The position numbers and the translations under genes are program-made. DNA of 64,000 bases, from positions 310,001 to 374,000 of the forward strand of contig NZ_OY781981.1 of assembly GCF_963677565.1 (NCBI RefSeq), in the 5' to 3' direction. Of this stretch, positions 52,414 to 60,838 are shown piece by piece. Origin of the DNA: an uncultured Draconibacterium sp. GTDB lineage: Bacteria; Bacteroidota; Bacteroidia; Bacteroidales; Prolixibacteraceae. The notes beneath the pieces are model-generated. The model made no database searches. It was given only the letters and a program-made list of their open reading frames with translations, and was not told the origin of the DNA. Position 1 is the stretch's first letter, and every line of letters begins with the position of its first letter.

Positions 52414-52443
52414 CCTCTCCCTCCCCCGGGAGAGGTTTTTTTC
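52414..52443 (+). terminator. Intrinsic terminator between proB and proA
   Basis: CCTCTCCC (52414-52421) pairs with GGGAGAGG (52428-52435), then TTTTTTTTCTT follows. It is placed 29 bp before the proA start codon, inside an apparent operon. Confidence 0.75.
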
Positions 52444-52471
52444 TTAAACGACAGCATAAAATAACCGACAA

Positions 52472-53722
52472 ATGAAGATAAAGGGACAACTACAAAAAAC
52501 ACTGGAAGCATCGCGAATGCTTAACCTGATTGATGACGAACTGGTAACACAACTGTTACTGGAACTGGCAAGCGCTGCACGAGCAAATTCCAAATTAATT
52601 CTTGCTGAAAACCAGAAAGATCTGGACAGGATGGACCCGGAAGATCCAAAGTTCGATCGCCTGAAATTATCAGAAGAAAGAATAGAAGGAATTGCCAGCG
52701 ACATGGAAAATGTTGCTCGTCTTGAAAGTCCCGTTGGAAGAATCCTTAAAGAAACGACCAGAGATAATGGGTTAAAAATTTCGAAAGTATCAGTGCCTTT
52801 TGGTGTAATCGGAATAATATACGAAGCACGTCCGAATGTTACTTTTGATGTTTTTGCACTGTGCCTGAAATCGGGAAATGCCTGTGTGTTAAAAGGTGGC
52901 AGCGATGCCATTTACTCCAACCAAGCCATTGTTTCTATTATTCGCGAGGTACTTAACAAATTCAATCTTGACGAAAATACGGTAACACTACTTCCTGCCG
53001 GGCGCGAAGAAACAAATGAAATGTTGCGTGCTCACGGATACATTGATTTGATTATTCCGCGCGGAAGCCAGGGCCTGATAAATTTTGTACGCGAAAATGC
53101 CACCATTCCGGTAATTGAAACCGGTGCCGGAATATGCCACACTTATTTCGATGAGTTTGGCGATGCCGAGAAAGGCCGCGAAATTATATTCAACGCCAAA
53201 ACCCGCCGCGTTTCGGTTTGTAATGCGCTGGATTGTTTGGTAATTCACGAAAGCCGGTTGAGCGATTTGAATGATTTTGCTAAAAAACTCTTGGAAGAAC
53301 AGGTTGTAATTTATGCCGACAAAAAAGCGTATAAACAAATAGAATCAGTTTATCCGGAAGAGCTGTTATTTGAAGCCACTGAAGAATCATTTGGAACAGA
53401 ATTCTTATCGATGAAAATGTCGATAAAAACCGTAGGTTCTTTTGATGAAGCTTTGAACCACATCAATACACATTCATCAAAACACAGCGAAGCAATTATT
53501 TCTGAAGATCAGGAACGAATTGAAATGTTTCGTAAAATGGTAGATGCGTCTTCCGTGTATTCCAATACATCAACCGCTTACACCGACGGAGCACAATTTG
53601 GACTGGGCGCCGAGATTGGCATCAGCACGCAGAAATTGCACGCCCGCGGGCCAATGGCACTGGAAGAGCTTACCAGCTATAAATGGATAATTGAAGGAAA
53701 CGGACAAGTACGTCCAAGGTAA
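52472..53722 (+). CDS. proA: Glutamate-5-semialdehyde dehydrogenase (gamma-glutamyl phosphate reductase)
   Basis: This 416-residue protein has the aldehyde-dehydrogenase-like fold. [17 protein letters not shown] and [13 protein letters not shown] give the NADP site. The active-site Cys is in [15 protein letters not shown]. The C-terminal [17 protein letters not shown] is the ProA signature. With ProB it makes the proline precursor. It lies after a terminator, so its expression may depend on read-through or its own promoter. Confidence 0.95.
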   Translation: MKIKGQLQKTLEASRMLNLIDDELVTQLLLELASAARANSKLILAENQKDLDRMDPEDPKFDRLKLSEERIEGIASDMENVARLESPVGRILKETTRDNGLKISKVSVPFGVIGIIYEARPNVTFDVFALCLKSGNACVLKGGSDAIYSNQAIVSIIREVLNKFNLDENTVTLLPAGREETNEMLRAHGYIDLIIPRGSQGLINFVRENATIPVIETGAGICHTYFDEFGDAEKGREIIFNAKTRRVSVCNALDCLVIHESRLSDLNDFAKKLLEEQVVIYADKKAYKQIESVYPEELLFEATEESFGTEFLSMKMSIKTVGSFDEALNHINTHSSKHSEAIISEDQERIEMFRKMVDASSVYSNTSTAYTDGAQFGLGAEIGISTQKLHARGPMALEELTSYKWIIEGNGQVRPR

Positions 53723-53840
53723 AAGTTGAGCGTAGCGAAATCCCGACCGCTAGCGTCGGGAGCAAAAGTAAAAAGTTGAGCGTAGCGAATTGAAAATCGG
53801 CCAACGCCAAATCCCGGCCGCTAGCGCCGGGAGCAAAAGT
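53721..53840. repeat. Duplicated hairpin repeat in the proA-argF' spacer
   Basis: Two copies share AGTTGAGCGTAGCGAA and end in GGGAGCAAAAGT (53721-53770 and 53771-53840). Each encloses a hairpin: CCCGA.CCGCTAGCG.TCGGG in the first, CCCGG.CCGCTAGCG.CCGGG in the second. The A-T pair of copy 1 is a G-C pair in copy 2, a compensatory change. A CTTCGGTCTTC element follows at 53880-53901. Confidence 0.65.
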
Positions 53841-53918
53841 TAAAAGATAAAAGGCAAAAATATAAACTCCGGAAGCTGAGACTTCGGTCTTCGTGCTTCC
53901 ATCTTCAAATTTTAAAAC

Positions 53919-54866
53919 ATGAAAAAATTCACATCAGTAAAAGATATTCCCAGCATTGAAAAAGCGCTGGCAACCGCATTCGAAGTAAAAAACAACAAAT
54001 TTGGATTTCAGCACCTGGGGAAAAACAAAACCATGGTTTTGGTATTTTTTAACTCAAGCTTGCGTACGCGTTTAAGCACCCAAAAAGCCGCGATGAACAT
54101 GGGCATGAACACCATGGTGATGAACGTAAACGAAGACAGCTGGCAACTGGAATCGGAAATGGGCGTGGTAATGGACGGTAAAAATGCTGAGCACCTGCGC
54201 GAAGCTATTCCTGTAATTGGGAAATATTGCGATGTAATTGGCGTGCGTGCGTTTGCCAAATTCGAAAAGCGCGAAGAAGACTACGCTGAAAAAATATTGA
54301 GTCAGTTTGTTGAATATGCCGGTGTTCCTGTTGTCAGCATGGAAGCAGCAACCCGCCACCCGCTGCAAAGTTTTGCCGACCTTGTAACCATTGAAGAGCA
54401 CAAAAAGGTAGAAAAACCAAAAGTAGTTCTTACCTGGGCACCACACCCGCGCGCTTTGCCGCAGGCCGTGCCAAACTCGTTTGTTGAGTGGATGCGTGAA
54501 ACTGATTACGAACTGGTGGTTACACATCCGAAAGATTACGAACTGGCTCCTGAATTTATGGGCGATGTAAAAGTGGAATACGATCAGAAAAAAGCCTTTG
54601 AAGGTGCAGATTTTATTTACGCAAAAAACTGGGCATCATACACCGATTATGGTCAGGTACTTTCGAAAGATATGAGCTGGACCGTTGATGAAGAAAAAAT
54701 GGCTTTAACCAACGATGCAAAATTTATGCACTGTTTGCCGGTTCGTCGGAACATGGTAGTTACTGATGGCGTTATCGACAGCCCGAATTCAATAGTTGTC
54801 GATGAAGCATACAACCGTGAAGTTACTGCTCAGGCAGTGTTGAAGATGATTCTAGAAAATGCTTAA
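53919..54866 (+). CDS. argF': N-acylornithine carbamoyltransferase, predicted N-succinylornithine-specific
   Basis: This 315-residue protein has the carbamoyl-phosphate motif [15 protein letters not shown], the [16 protein letters not shown] segment and the [11 protein letters not shown] loop. These are features of the Xanthomonas/Bacteroides N-acylornithine carbamoyltransferases rather than classic ArgF. Residue 90 (MDGKNAEH) is Ala; as I recall, the Bacteroides fragilis succinyl enzyme has Pro there and the Xanthomonas acetyl enzyme has Glu at the equivalent place (Glu92). Small residues at that site favour succinylornithine. It takes carbamoyl phosphate from CarAB. It is the last arg gene of the cluster. 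Confidence 0.92.
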   Translation: MKKFTSVKDIPSIEKALATAFEVKNNKFGFQHLGKNKTMVLVFFNSSLRTRLSTQKAAMNMGMNTMVMNVNEDSWQLESEMGVVMDGKNAEHLREAIPVIGKYCDVIGVRAFAKFEKREEDYAEKILSQFVEYAGVPVVSMEAATRHPLQSFADLVTIEEHKKVEKPKVVLTWAPHPRALPQAVPNSFVEWMRETDYELVVTHPKDYELAPEFMGDVKVEYDQKKAFEGADFIYAKNWASYTDYGQVLSKDMSWTVDEEKMALTNDAKFMHCLPVRRNMVVTDGVIDSPNSIVVDEAYNREVTAQAVLKMILENA

Positions 54867-54872
54867 TTCTGC

Positions 54873-54880
54873 TACCTTTG
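54873..54880 (+). promoter_or_regulatory. Possible -7 element for hisA
   Basis: TACCTTTG fits TAnnTTTG and lies 30 bp before the ATG of hisA at 54911. It suggests the his genes can start independently of the arg-pro transcript. No clear -33 match is seen. Confidence 0.45.
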
Positions 54881-54910
54881 CGGCCTTACGGATTGAGAGA
54901 AATTAAAAAC

Positions 54911-55642
54911 ATGACCAAAAAAATAGAAATAATTCCTGCCATCGATCTGATTGACGCCAAATGCGTGCGACTTTCTCAAGGCGATTACAACCAGAAAACG
55001 GTTTACAACGAGAATCCGCTGGAAGTAGCCAAAATGTTCGAAGACGCAGGAATTACACGTTTACACCTTGTTGATCTGGACGGGGCAAAAGCAAAACACA
55101 TTGTAAATTATAAAGTGTTGGAAACCATCGCCGGAAAAACCAATTTAGTGATCGACTTTGGTGGCGGATTAAAATCGGATAAAGACCTGGAAATAGCTTT
55201 TAACTCCGGGGCAGCAATGGTTACTGGTGGAAGTATTGCGGTTAAAGAAAAAGACACTTTTCTGAGCTGGCTGGAGAAATTTGGTAGCGAGAAAATCATT
55301 TTGGGTGCCGATGCAAAAGACGGTAATATTGCAGTAAGTGGCTGGTTGGAAACGACTGAATTAGCGGTTATCGATTTCATTTCAGAATTCCACAAGCAGG
55401 GAATCAGCAAAGTAATTTCGACGGATATTAGTCGCGATGGCATGTTGAGCGGTCCTTCTTTTGAACTGTACGCCGACATTATGAAAACACTGCCCGAAGT
55501 GGAAATTATTGCAAGTGGCGGTATTGCAACTATGGACGAGATATTAAAATTAGATGAAATGGGCGTACCTGGAGTAATTACCGGAAAAGCCATTTATGAA
55601 AATCGCATAACTTTGAAGGAAATTGAGAAGTTCATTTCATAA
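54911..55642 (+). CDS. hisA: Phosphoribosylformimino-5-aminoimidazole carboxamide ribotide isomerase
   Basis: I start at the ATG at 54911 (243 residues); an upstream ATG at 54878 would overlap the promoter box. The (beta/alpha)8 barrel begins [20 protein letters not shown] with the catalytic Asp. The second half has [14 protein letters not shown] with the second Asp, followed by [14 protein letters not shown]. It isomerises ProFAR to PRFAR. It heads hisA-hisF-hisIE. Confidence 0.94.
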   Translation: MTKKIEIIPAIDLIDAKCVRLSQGDYNQKTVYNENPLEVAKMFEDAGITRLHLVDLDGAKAKHIVNYKVLETIAGKTNLVIDFGGGLKSDKDLEIAFNSGAAMVTGGSIAVKEKDTFLSWLEKFGSEKIILGADAKDGNIAVSGWLETTELAVIDFISEFHKQGISKVISTDISRDGMLSGPSFELYADIMKTLPEVEIIASGGIATMDEILKLDEMGVPGVITGKAIYENRITLKEIEKFIS

Positions 55643-55647
55643 TTGTG

Positions 55648-55725
55648 AAGTCGTCATGCTGAACTTGTTTCAGCATCTTCTCGTTAAAGATTCCAGATCC
55701 GTCAGCTGACGGACGGAATGACGTA
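55648..55725. repeat. Dispersed intergenic repeat between hisA and hisF
   Basis: It begins GTCGTCATGCTGAACTTG, continues with the hairpin GCTGAACTTGTTTCAGC and ends GGAATGACG. The perfect palindrome TCCGTCAGCTGACGGA (55698-55713) is shared with 21670-21685. The outer ends (CGTCAT and ATGACG) are inverted. Confidence 0.65.
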
Positions 55726-55754
55726 CATTTTGGACTTTAAACTCAGATTAGAAA

Positions 55755-56510
55755 ATGCTTGCAAAACGAATAATACCATGCCTCGATATCCGCAACGGAC
55801 AAACCGTTAAAGGAATCAATTTTGTTGATATTAAAGAAGTTGGCGATCCGGTGGAATTAGGCGCAAAATATGCTGCCGACGGTGCCGATGAACTTTGTTT
55901 CCTGGATATCACAGCTACACACGAAGGCCGCAAAACTTTTGTAGAACTGGTAAAACGGATTGCAGCACATATCAACATTCCGTTTACTGTTGGTGGCGGG
56001 ATCAGCGAATTGAGCGACGCAGAGAAACTCTTGGCTGCCGGTGCCGATAAAATCTCGATTAACTCATCAGCAGTTCGTAATCCAAAACTAATCGACGACC
56101 TGGCACTGAATTTCGGTAGCCAGTTTGTGGTTGTGGCGATCGATGCGCGCGGCGATGAGACCGAACACTGGACAGTTACCGTAAATGGTGGCCGTATTCC
56201 AACCGACAAAGAATTGTTTTCGTGGGCAAAAGAAGCAGAAAACCGTGGTGCCGGAGAAATCCTGTTCACCTCGATGAACCACGACGGAACCAAAAACGGC
56301 TTTGCCAATAAAGAGCTATCGAAAATGGCCGATATGCTGAAGATCCCGATTATTGCATCGGGCGGCGCAGGTAGCGAAGAGCATTTTGTCGACGTTTTTA
56401 CAGAAGGGAAAGCCGACGCCGGACTGGCAGCCAGTATCTTCCACTACAACGAAATTCCCATTCCGGTTCTTAAGAAATACTTAAAAGACAAAGGCATTGT
56501 AGTTCGATAG
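55755..56510 (+). CDS. hisF: Imidazole glycerol phosphate synthase cyclase subunit
   Basis: This 251-residue barrel has the catalytic Asp in [19 protein letters not shown] (Asp11) and [17 protein letters not shown]. The second Asp is in [16 protein letters not shown], followed by [13 protein letters not shown]. It closes the imidazole ring using ammonia from HisH. hisH is not in this window, so the partner must be encoded elsewhere. Confidence 0.95.
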   Translation: MLAKRIIPCLDIRNGQTVKGINFVDIKEVGDPVELGAKYAADGADELCFLDITATHEGRKTFVELVKRIAAHINIPFTVGGGISELSDAEKLLAAGADKISINSSAVRNPKLIDDLALNFGSQFVVVAIDARGDETEHWTVTVNGGRIPTDKELFSWAKEAENRGAGEILFTSMNHDGTKNGFANKELSKMADMLKIPIIASGGAGSEEHFVDVFTEGKADAGLAASIFHYNEIPIPVLKKYLKDKGIVVR

Positions 56511-56561
56511 CCAATCAAAATAGTAACTTCGCAGCAAAATTACAGAATTTAAAATTGCTCC

Positions 56562-56584
56562 GGGCTTCAGGCTTCGGACTTCTG
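56562..56584 (+). repeat. Dispersed GGGCTTCAGGCTTCGG-type element before hisIE
   Basis: A short run of GCTTC/CTTCGGACTTC direct repeats ends about 10 bp before the hisIE start codon. It is a member of the element family seen before argD and argF'. Confidence 0.4.
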
Positions 56585-56594
56585 ACTAAAGATT

Positions 56595-57212
56595 ATGAGA
56601 CAGCTAACAGATATTTCAAAAATCGATTTCAATAAAATGGACGGATTAATTCCTGCCATCATTCAGGATGCAGAAACGCAAAATGTATTGATGCTTGGAT
56701 TTATGAATGAAGACGCTCTTGCAAAAACACAGAAAATTGGCAAAGTGACATTTTTTAGTCGCACCAAAAACCGTTTGTGGACCAAAGGCGAGGAATCGGG
56801 AAATTTTCTGAACGTTGTTTCTATGGCAATTGATTGCGACGACGACACACTTCTTATAAAAGTAAATCCGGTTGGACCGGTTTGCCACAAAGGCGACGAC
56901 ACTTGCTTTGAAGAACCAAACGCAGGCAATGATATTCAATTCCTTAGCTACCTACAGGATTTTATTGACAAACGCAAAGCTGAAATGCCGGAAGGTTCAT
57001 ATACCACTTCTCTTTTTCAGAAAGGCACACGAAAAATCACTCAAAAAGTTGGCGAAGAAGCTGTTGAAACAATTATTGGCGCAATGGCCAACGACGACGA
57101 AAACTTTATGTACGAAGCCGGAGATTTGCTTTATCACCTTGTAGTGCTTCTTACTCACAAAGGTTATCGTATTGAAGACGTGGTTCGGGAGCTTAAGAAA
57201 AGACACAAGTAA
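56595..57212 (+). CDS. hisIE: Bifunctional phosphoribosyl-AMP cyclohydrolase / phosphoribosyl-ATP pyrophosphatase
   Basis: This 205-residue protein is a HisI-HisE fusion. The HisI half has FFSRTKNRLWTKGEESGN and the metal ligands DCDDD and CHKGDDTC. The HisE half starts near residue 115 and carries KVGEEAVETIIGAM and DLLYHLVVLL. It performs steps 2 and 3 of histidine synthesis. It is the last his gene here, with hisG, hisD, hisC, hisB and hisH absent from the window. Confidence 0.94.
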   Translation: MRQLTDISKIDFNKMDGLIPAIIQDAETQNVLMLGFMNEDALAKTQKIGKVTFFSRTKNRLWTKGEESGNFLNVVSMAIDCDDDTLLIKVNPVGPVCHKGDDTCFEEPNAGNDIQFLSYLQDFIDKRKAEMPEGSYTTSLFQKGTRKITQKVGEEAVETIIGAMANDDENFMYEAGDLLYHLVVLLTHKGYRIEDVVRELKKRHK

Positions 57213-57303
57213 GCAACTGATTTTAAGCGTGCTATAAATATTTCTCGGCGGTTCGGTTCGGTATTGTTCTACTCCGCTATTCCCAATAAACATATTATAG
57301 AAC

Positions 57304-57365
57304 ACAGTTATGAAACATAGTTCCATAACATAACTGTAAAACATTGTAAATTACCACTTTACAAT
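57304..57365. promoter_or_regulatory. Two adjacent inverted repeats upstream of the 57428 gene
   Basis: ACAGTTATG (57304-57312) and CATAACTGT (57329-57337) form a 9-bp dyad. ATTGTAAA (57343-57350) and TTTACAAT (57358-57365) form an 8-bp dyad just downstream. Both are perfect and lie 60-120 bp before the start codon. Operator sites or RNA hairpins are both possible. Confidence 0.45.
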
Positions 57366-57427
57366 TGGTGTTTTTAGTTGTTACTCCGTAGCTTTGTAAT
57401 ATCTTCTAACTACAAAATACCGCTTTT

Positions 57428-58108
57428 ATGGAAACATTAACCGTTTGTCCTACAAGTACCGCAACCATTTTAGCTTGCCAACAAATTGCAAAAACATTTA
57501 AAGAAAACATCTACGAGCTCTCGGTTTTACGTAAAGATTGGGATCCGGAATTTGCTACATCACTAAATGTCTGGATTGATGACACCATTGATAAACACTA
57601 CGCCGACAGCCTTGATGCATTGCAAGATGAACGCTACCGCGAATGGCACGACATCATGGTTGAAGGCCTTCAACACCTGAAAGTTTTAAGAGCCTCAATG
57701 AAGGTTGATTTCAAAAAAGACAAAGCCTTTTTAAAAGAATTCTTCCAGGATACCGGATATACAGATTATTTCAGCGATGCGAAGAATGGTGATCATATCA
57801 GCCTGTTCAAGTTTCTAAAAACTTTTGCTGCTAACGTGAGCGAGGGAGTCAGACAAAAAATAGTTGAGAATGGAACTCCTGATATTTTGTTCGATAAGAT
57901 TTTGGTTTGCGCCAACCGTGTGAGCCAATTTGAAGATTGTTTTATTGCCCTTGAAGGCGAGGCTGCTCTTGATAATTACGGGAAAAAAGAAGTGGCAGAA
58001 ATTTACGAAACCATTCAAGACATTTGCCGCATTGCCATTGCCTACTACCAGTTTGATCCGGAAATGCGCTGTAAGTTCAATTACTATAAAGTAATGGTAA
58101 ACCTTTAG
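57428..58108 (+). CDS. Hypothetical helical protein
   Basis: This 226-residue protein has no signal peptide or membrane segment. It appears all-helical with many Lys, Glu and Asp, and conserved-looking aromatic pairs (RKDWDPEF, DERYREWHD, GYTDYFSD). No family is recognised. It is transcribed alone, with dyads in front and a terminator behind, which argues for a real regulated gene. A cytosolic role is likely; nothing further can be said. Confidence 0.65.
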   Translation: METLTVCPTSTATILACQQIAKTFKENIYELSVLRKDWDPEFATSLNVWIDDTIDKHYADSLDALQDERYREWHDIMVEGLQHLKVLRASMKVDFKKDKAFLKEFFQDTGYTDYFSDAKNGDHISLFKFLKTFAANVSEGVRQKIVENGTPDILFDKILVCANRVSQFEDCFIALEGEAALDNYGKKEVAEIYETIQDICRIAIAYYQFDPEMRCKFNYYKVMVNL

Positions 58109-58146
58109 AAGTTTTTCGTCAACTACTTAATAATTAACTTAAAATT

Positions 58147-58179
58147 CAGCCTGCCTGTCGATTATTGACAGGCGGGCTG
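58147..58179. terminator. Strong intrinsic terminator between convergent genes
   Basis: A 13-bp stem with one G-T pair (58147-58159 with 58167-58179, 7-nt loop) is flanked by TTTATTCT on the right and an A/T-rich left side. It serves the 57428 gene and, in reverse, the DUF4494 gene. Confidence 0.75.
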
Positions 58180-58188
58180 CTATTTATT

Positions 58189-58836
58189 CTATTCTTCCGG
58201 TTTTTCTTCGGCTGAGTCTTCGGTTTCGTCCGGAGCTTCAGCAACTTCAGTTTCCTCTTCTGCCAGTTCTTCCGTTTGCTCTTCTATAGGAGCAGAATCC
58301 TGCTCGTCTTCAGCGTAAGGATTTATACCATCAGTAAATATCGGATTCTTTTTTTCCTCAACTTCTGCTACCGGAACATAACCATCAGGGATTTGTGCTT
58401 CCTCTGGATTATAAGGAAAAACATCTACAATAGGACTAACCGCCAACGAAGTAACAACAAATGGAATAACCAGGTATTCCAAACTTTCATCCAAACGAGT
58501 CAATGCTTCTTTTATATCATCGGCCATTATCAGGTAATTTGTTTTTATCTTTTTCTCCTTACCTGCATCCTCGTCAATTGTAACCAAATTAATTGCTGCT
58601 TTAAACCACCATTCACCATTTTCAAATGGAAAAACTTCGGCAATACGCGATTTTTTAATGTCAACAATCTGAAACTCGCCGCCTCTAACCATTTGTTGCA
58701 TTTGGCGGATAATTCGCGTTTCGGCATCGGTGTACGATACGGCATCCAACAAAAAGTTTTCTGTTACCATTGTTTCGCTTCCGCTCTCGGAAACTTTCAT
58801 ATATTTTACTTTACTCTCGAACCAAGTCTGCATCAT
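58189..58836 (-). CDS. DUF4494 family protein
   Basis: I start at the ATG at 58836 (215 residues), since a start at 58914 would run through a terminator hairpin. The N-terminal 150 residues are the DUF4494 domain typical of Bacteroidota (MMQTWFESKVKYMKV, TENFLLDAVSYTDAETRI). The C-terminal part is a long acidic, low-complexity tail of Glu, Asp, Ala and Pro from about residue 160. No signal peptide is seen. The function of the family is unknown. Confidence 0.85.
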   Translation of the reverse strand: MMQTWFESKVKYMKVSESGSETMVTENFLLDAVSYTDAETRIIRQMQQMVRGGEFQIVDIKKSRIAEVFPFENGEWWFKAAINLVTIDEDAGKEKKIKTNYLIMADDIKEALTRLDESLEYLVIPFVVTSLAVSPIVDVFPYNPEEAQIPDGYVPVAEVEEKKNPIFTDGINPYAEDEQDSAPIEEQTEELAEEETEVAEAPDETEDSAEEKPEE

Positions 58837-58917
58837 AATTTCTAATTTTTTGAGTGAACAAAAATAAACAAGCCTAACCGACTTTAAGTTAAAAGGCTCG
58901 ATTTTTATCAACAAAAA

Positions 58918-58940
58918 ACCGACTACAAAATGCAGTCGGT
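58918..58940 (-). terminator. Intrinsic terminator between amtB and the DUF4494 gene
   Basis: A 7-bp stem (58918-58924 with 58934-58940) is followed by TTTTTTG on the minus strand. It backs up the stronger hairpin at 59079-59102. Confidence 0.6.
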
Positions 58941-59078
58941 CTCCGATTCTTTTAATCTAACTAAACTAACTAATAACTACCCTTGACCTTAATTAACGTA
59001 AAACGAAATGTATTATATGCAGTTAAAATATCTTAGTTCTAATTTTTCAATTTTAAGTAATGTAGTTGAAAAGAAAAA

Positions 59079-59102
59079 TGGCCCCGCCCAACGACGGGGC
59101 CA
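59079..59102 (-). terminator. Intrinsic terminator of the ammonium transporter gene
   Basis: TGGCCCCG (59079-59086) pairs with CGGGGCCA (59095-59102), 8-nt loop, with TTTTTCTTTT following on the minus strand. It is 37 bp past the amtB stop. The 17-mer at 59103-59119 abuts it. Confidence 0.8.
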
Positions 59103-59138
59103 CAAACAGACAGCTACAGACTTAAAAGCTGAAGAAGA

Positions 59139-60371
59139 TTAGTTATAGGCACTCTCACCATGTTCGTAAACATCGAGGCCCTCTTCTTCAATGCGCCTAG
59201 AAACGCGCAGAATATTTGTTTTCTTCAAGATGAAGAATAATATCAATCCTAAACCGAATGCCCAGGCAAAGAATGCCAATACACCAATAGCCTGAATACC
59301 CAGTAATTTTGCTCCGTGTCCGTACAACAGACCTTCAGAAGTAGAGAACAAACCAACAGCCAGTGTACCGAATGCACCGCCCACACCGTGAACAGAAATC
59401 GCACCAACAGGGTCGTCTACTTTTAATACTTTATCGAAGAATTCAACAGCAAATGGCAGAATGAAACCTGCAATTATACCAATGAATAATGCTCCCATAG
59501 GGTTCACAGCGTCGCAACCAGCGGTAATGGCAACCAAACCAGCCAATGCACCGTTCAACGAAATTGAAAGTGATGGACGCTTGTAACGGAACCATGCAAC
59601 AATCATTGCAGTAACAGCACCGGCTGCAGCAGCCAGGTTAGTAGTAACTGCTATATGACCAATAGCAACGGCGTTTTCAGTACCGGCAGCAGCTAATTGA
59701 GATCCAGGGTTAAATCCGAACCAACCGAACCACAGGATAAATACACCTAGTGCACCCATTGCCAGGTTGTGACCAGGAATCGCTTTCGCTTCTCCGTCTT
59801 TTCCATATTTTCCAATACGAGGCCCGATGATAGACGCACCAGCTAAACCAACCCATGCACCAACAGAGTGTACAATAGATGAACCGGCGAAATCGTGGAA
59901 TCCTAGTTGGCTCAACCAACCACCACCCCATGTCCAGTGACCTGAAATTGGGTAAATAATTACAGTAATAACAATACTGAAAATTAAGTACGCTTTGAAT
60001 TCAGTTCTTTCAGCCATTGCTCCCGAAACAATAGTTGCAGCAGTAGCAGCAAATACAGTTTGGAAAAACAAGTCGGCATAATCAGAGTAATTATCGCCAA
60101 AACCGTCGCTCATAAAGAAAAGGTCTGGCATTCCGATAAATCCTCCAATTGAGTCTCCATACATAATGGTAAATCCAATCACCCAATACAGAATTGAACC
60201 GATTGAGAAGTCCATTAAGTTTTTCATTAAAATGTTCGCGGTGTTCTTCGATCGTGTAAAACCTGCCTCTACCAGGGCAAATCCAGGTTGCATGAACATT
60301 ACCAGAAATGCAGCAACCAATAACCACATATTATCTATACCTATTTGTAGGCCTTGCAAAGTTTCTTCCAT
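59139..60371 (-). CDS. amtB: Ammonium transporter
   Basis: This 410-residue protein has 11 membrane helices. The gate and twin-His pore features are present: MQPGFALVEAGFTRSKNT at helix 1-2, DFAGSSIVHSVGAWVGL (first His), and AISVHGVGGAFGTLAVG (second His). It lacks the cleavable signal of E. coli AmtB, and ends with a basic C-terminal tail (RVSRRIEEEGLDVYEHGE) that docks the P-II protein. The P-II gene lies 24 bp upstream, so the two are co-transcribed. Confidence 0.96.
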   Translation of the reverse strand: MEETLQGLQIGIDNMWLLVAAFLVMFMQPGFALVEAGFTRSKNTANILMKNLMDFSIGSILYWVIGFTIMYGDSIGGFIGMPDLFFMSDGFGDNYSDYADLFFQTVFAATAATIVSGAMAERTEFKAYLIFSIVITVIIYPISGHWTWGGGWLSQLGFHDFAGSSIVHSVGAWVGLAGASIIGPRIGKYGKDGEAKAIPGHNLAMGALGVFILWFGWFGFNPGSQLAAAGTENAVAIGHIAVTTNLAAAAGAVTAMIVAWFRYKRPSLSISLNGALAGLVAITAGCDAVNPMGALFIGIIAGFILPFAVEFFDKVLKVDDPVGAISVHGVGGAFGTLAVGLFSTSEGLLYGHGAKLLGIQAIGVLAFFAWAFGLGLILFFILKKTNILRVSRRIEEEGLDVYEHGESAYN

Positions 60372-60395
60372 GATAATCTAATCTTTTTTCAGTTA

Positions 60396-60752
60396 CTACT
60401 CTTCTTTTCCTTTAATAAATAGTGACTCATCGCCATGCTCTCCGGTTCTTATTCGATACGATTCTTCGATAGGAACAACGAAAACCTTACCGTCGCCAAT
60501 CTCGCCTGTTCTGGCTGATCCTAAAATGGCCTGAACTGTTTTATCAATATTTTTATCGCGAACGATAATGGATAATTTTATTCTTTCAATAGTACTGGTA
60601 TCGTAAACGACACCGCGGTAAGAACGACCTTCACGGGCTTGTCCAACTCCCCTAACATCCCAGAAAGAGAAGAATTCGATGCCTGCTTCATACAGCGCGT
60701 CTTTTACCTCATCAAATTTTGATTTGCGAATTACTGCTTCAATCTTTTTCAT
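60396..60752 (-). CDS. glnK: Nitrogen regulatory P-II protein
   Basis: This 118-residue protein has the P-II fold: MKKIEAVIRKSKFDEVKDAL, the B-loop GSARTGEIGDGKVFV and a C-terminal IRTGEHG. The T-loop runs through GVGQAREGRSYRGVVYDTS and keeps a Tyr that could be modified, but it is some residues shorter than in E. coli GlnB. It sits directly before amtB, so its main job is likely to gate the transporter in response to 2-oxoglutarate and ATP/ADP. Confidence 0.95.
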   Translation of the reverse strand: MKKIEAVIRKSKFDEVKDALYEAGIEFFSFWDVRGVGQAREGRSYRGVVYDTSTIERIKLSIIVRDKNIDKTVQAILGSARTGEIGDGKVFVVPIEESYRIRTGEHGDESLFIKGKEE

Positions 60753-60791
60753 CTTATTTAATATTGTTTGTTTTTTAAAAGTATAAGATGT

Positions 60792-60816
60792 AACGAGTCC
60801 GACTGACGGACTCGTT
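60792..60816 (-). terminator. Hairpin between the TorF-like porin gene and glnK
   Basis: A perfect 10-bp stem (60792-60801 with 60807-60816, 5-nt loop) is followed on the minus strand by a weak T-rich tract. It may partly uncouple the porin gene from glnK-amtB. Confidence 0.6.
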
Positions 60817-60838
60817 TCATATCAAAATATCTTCTCTG

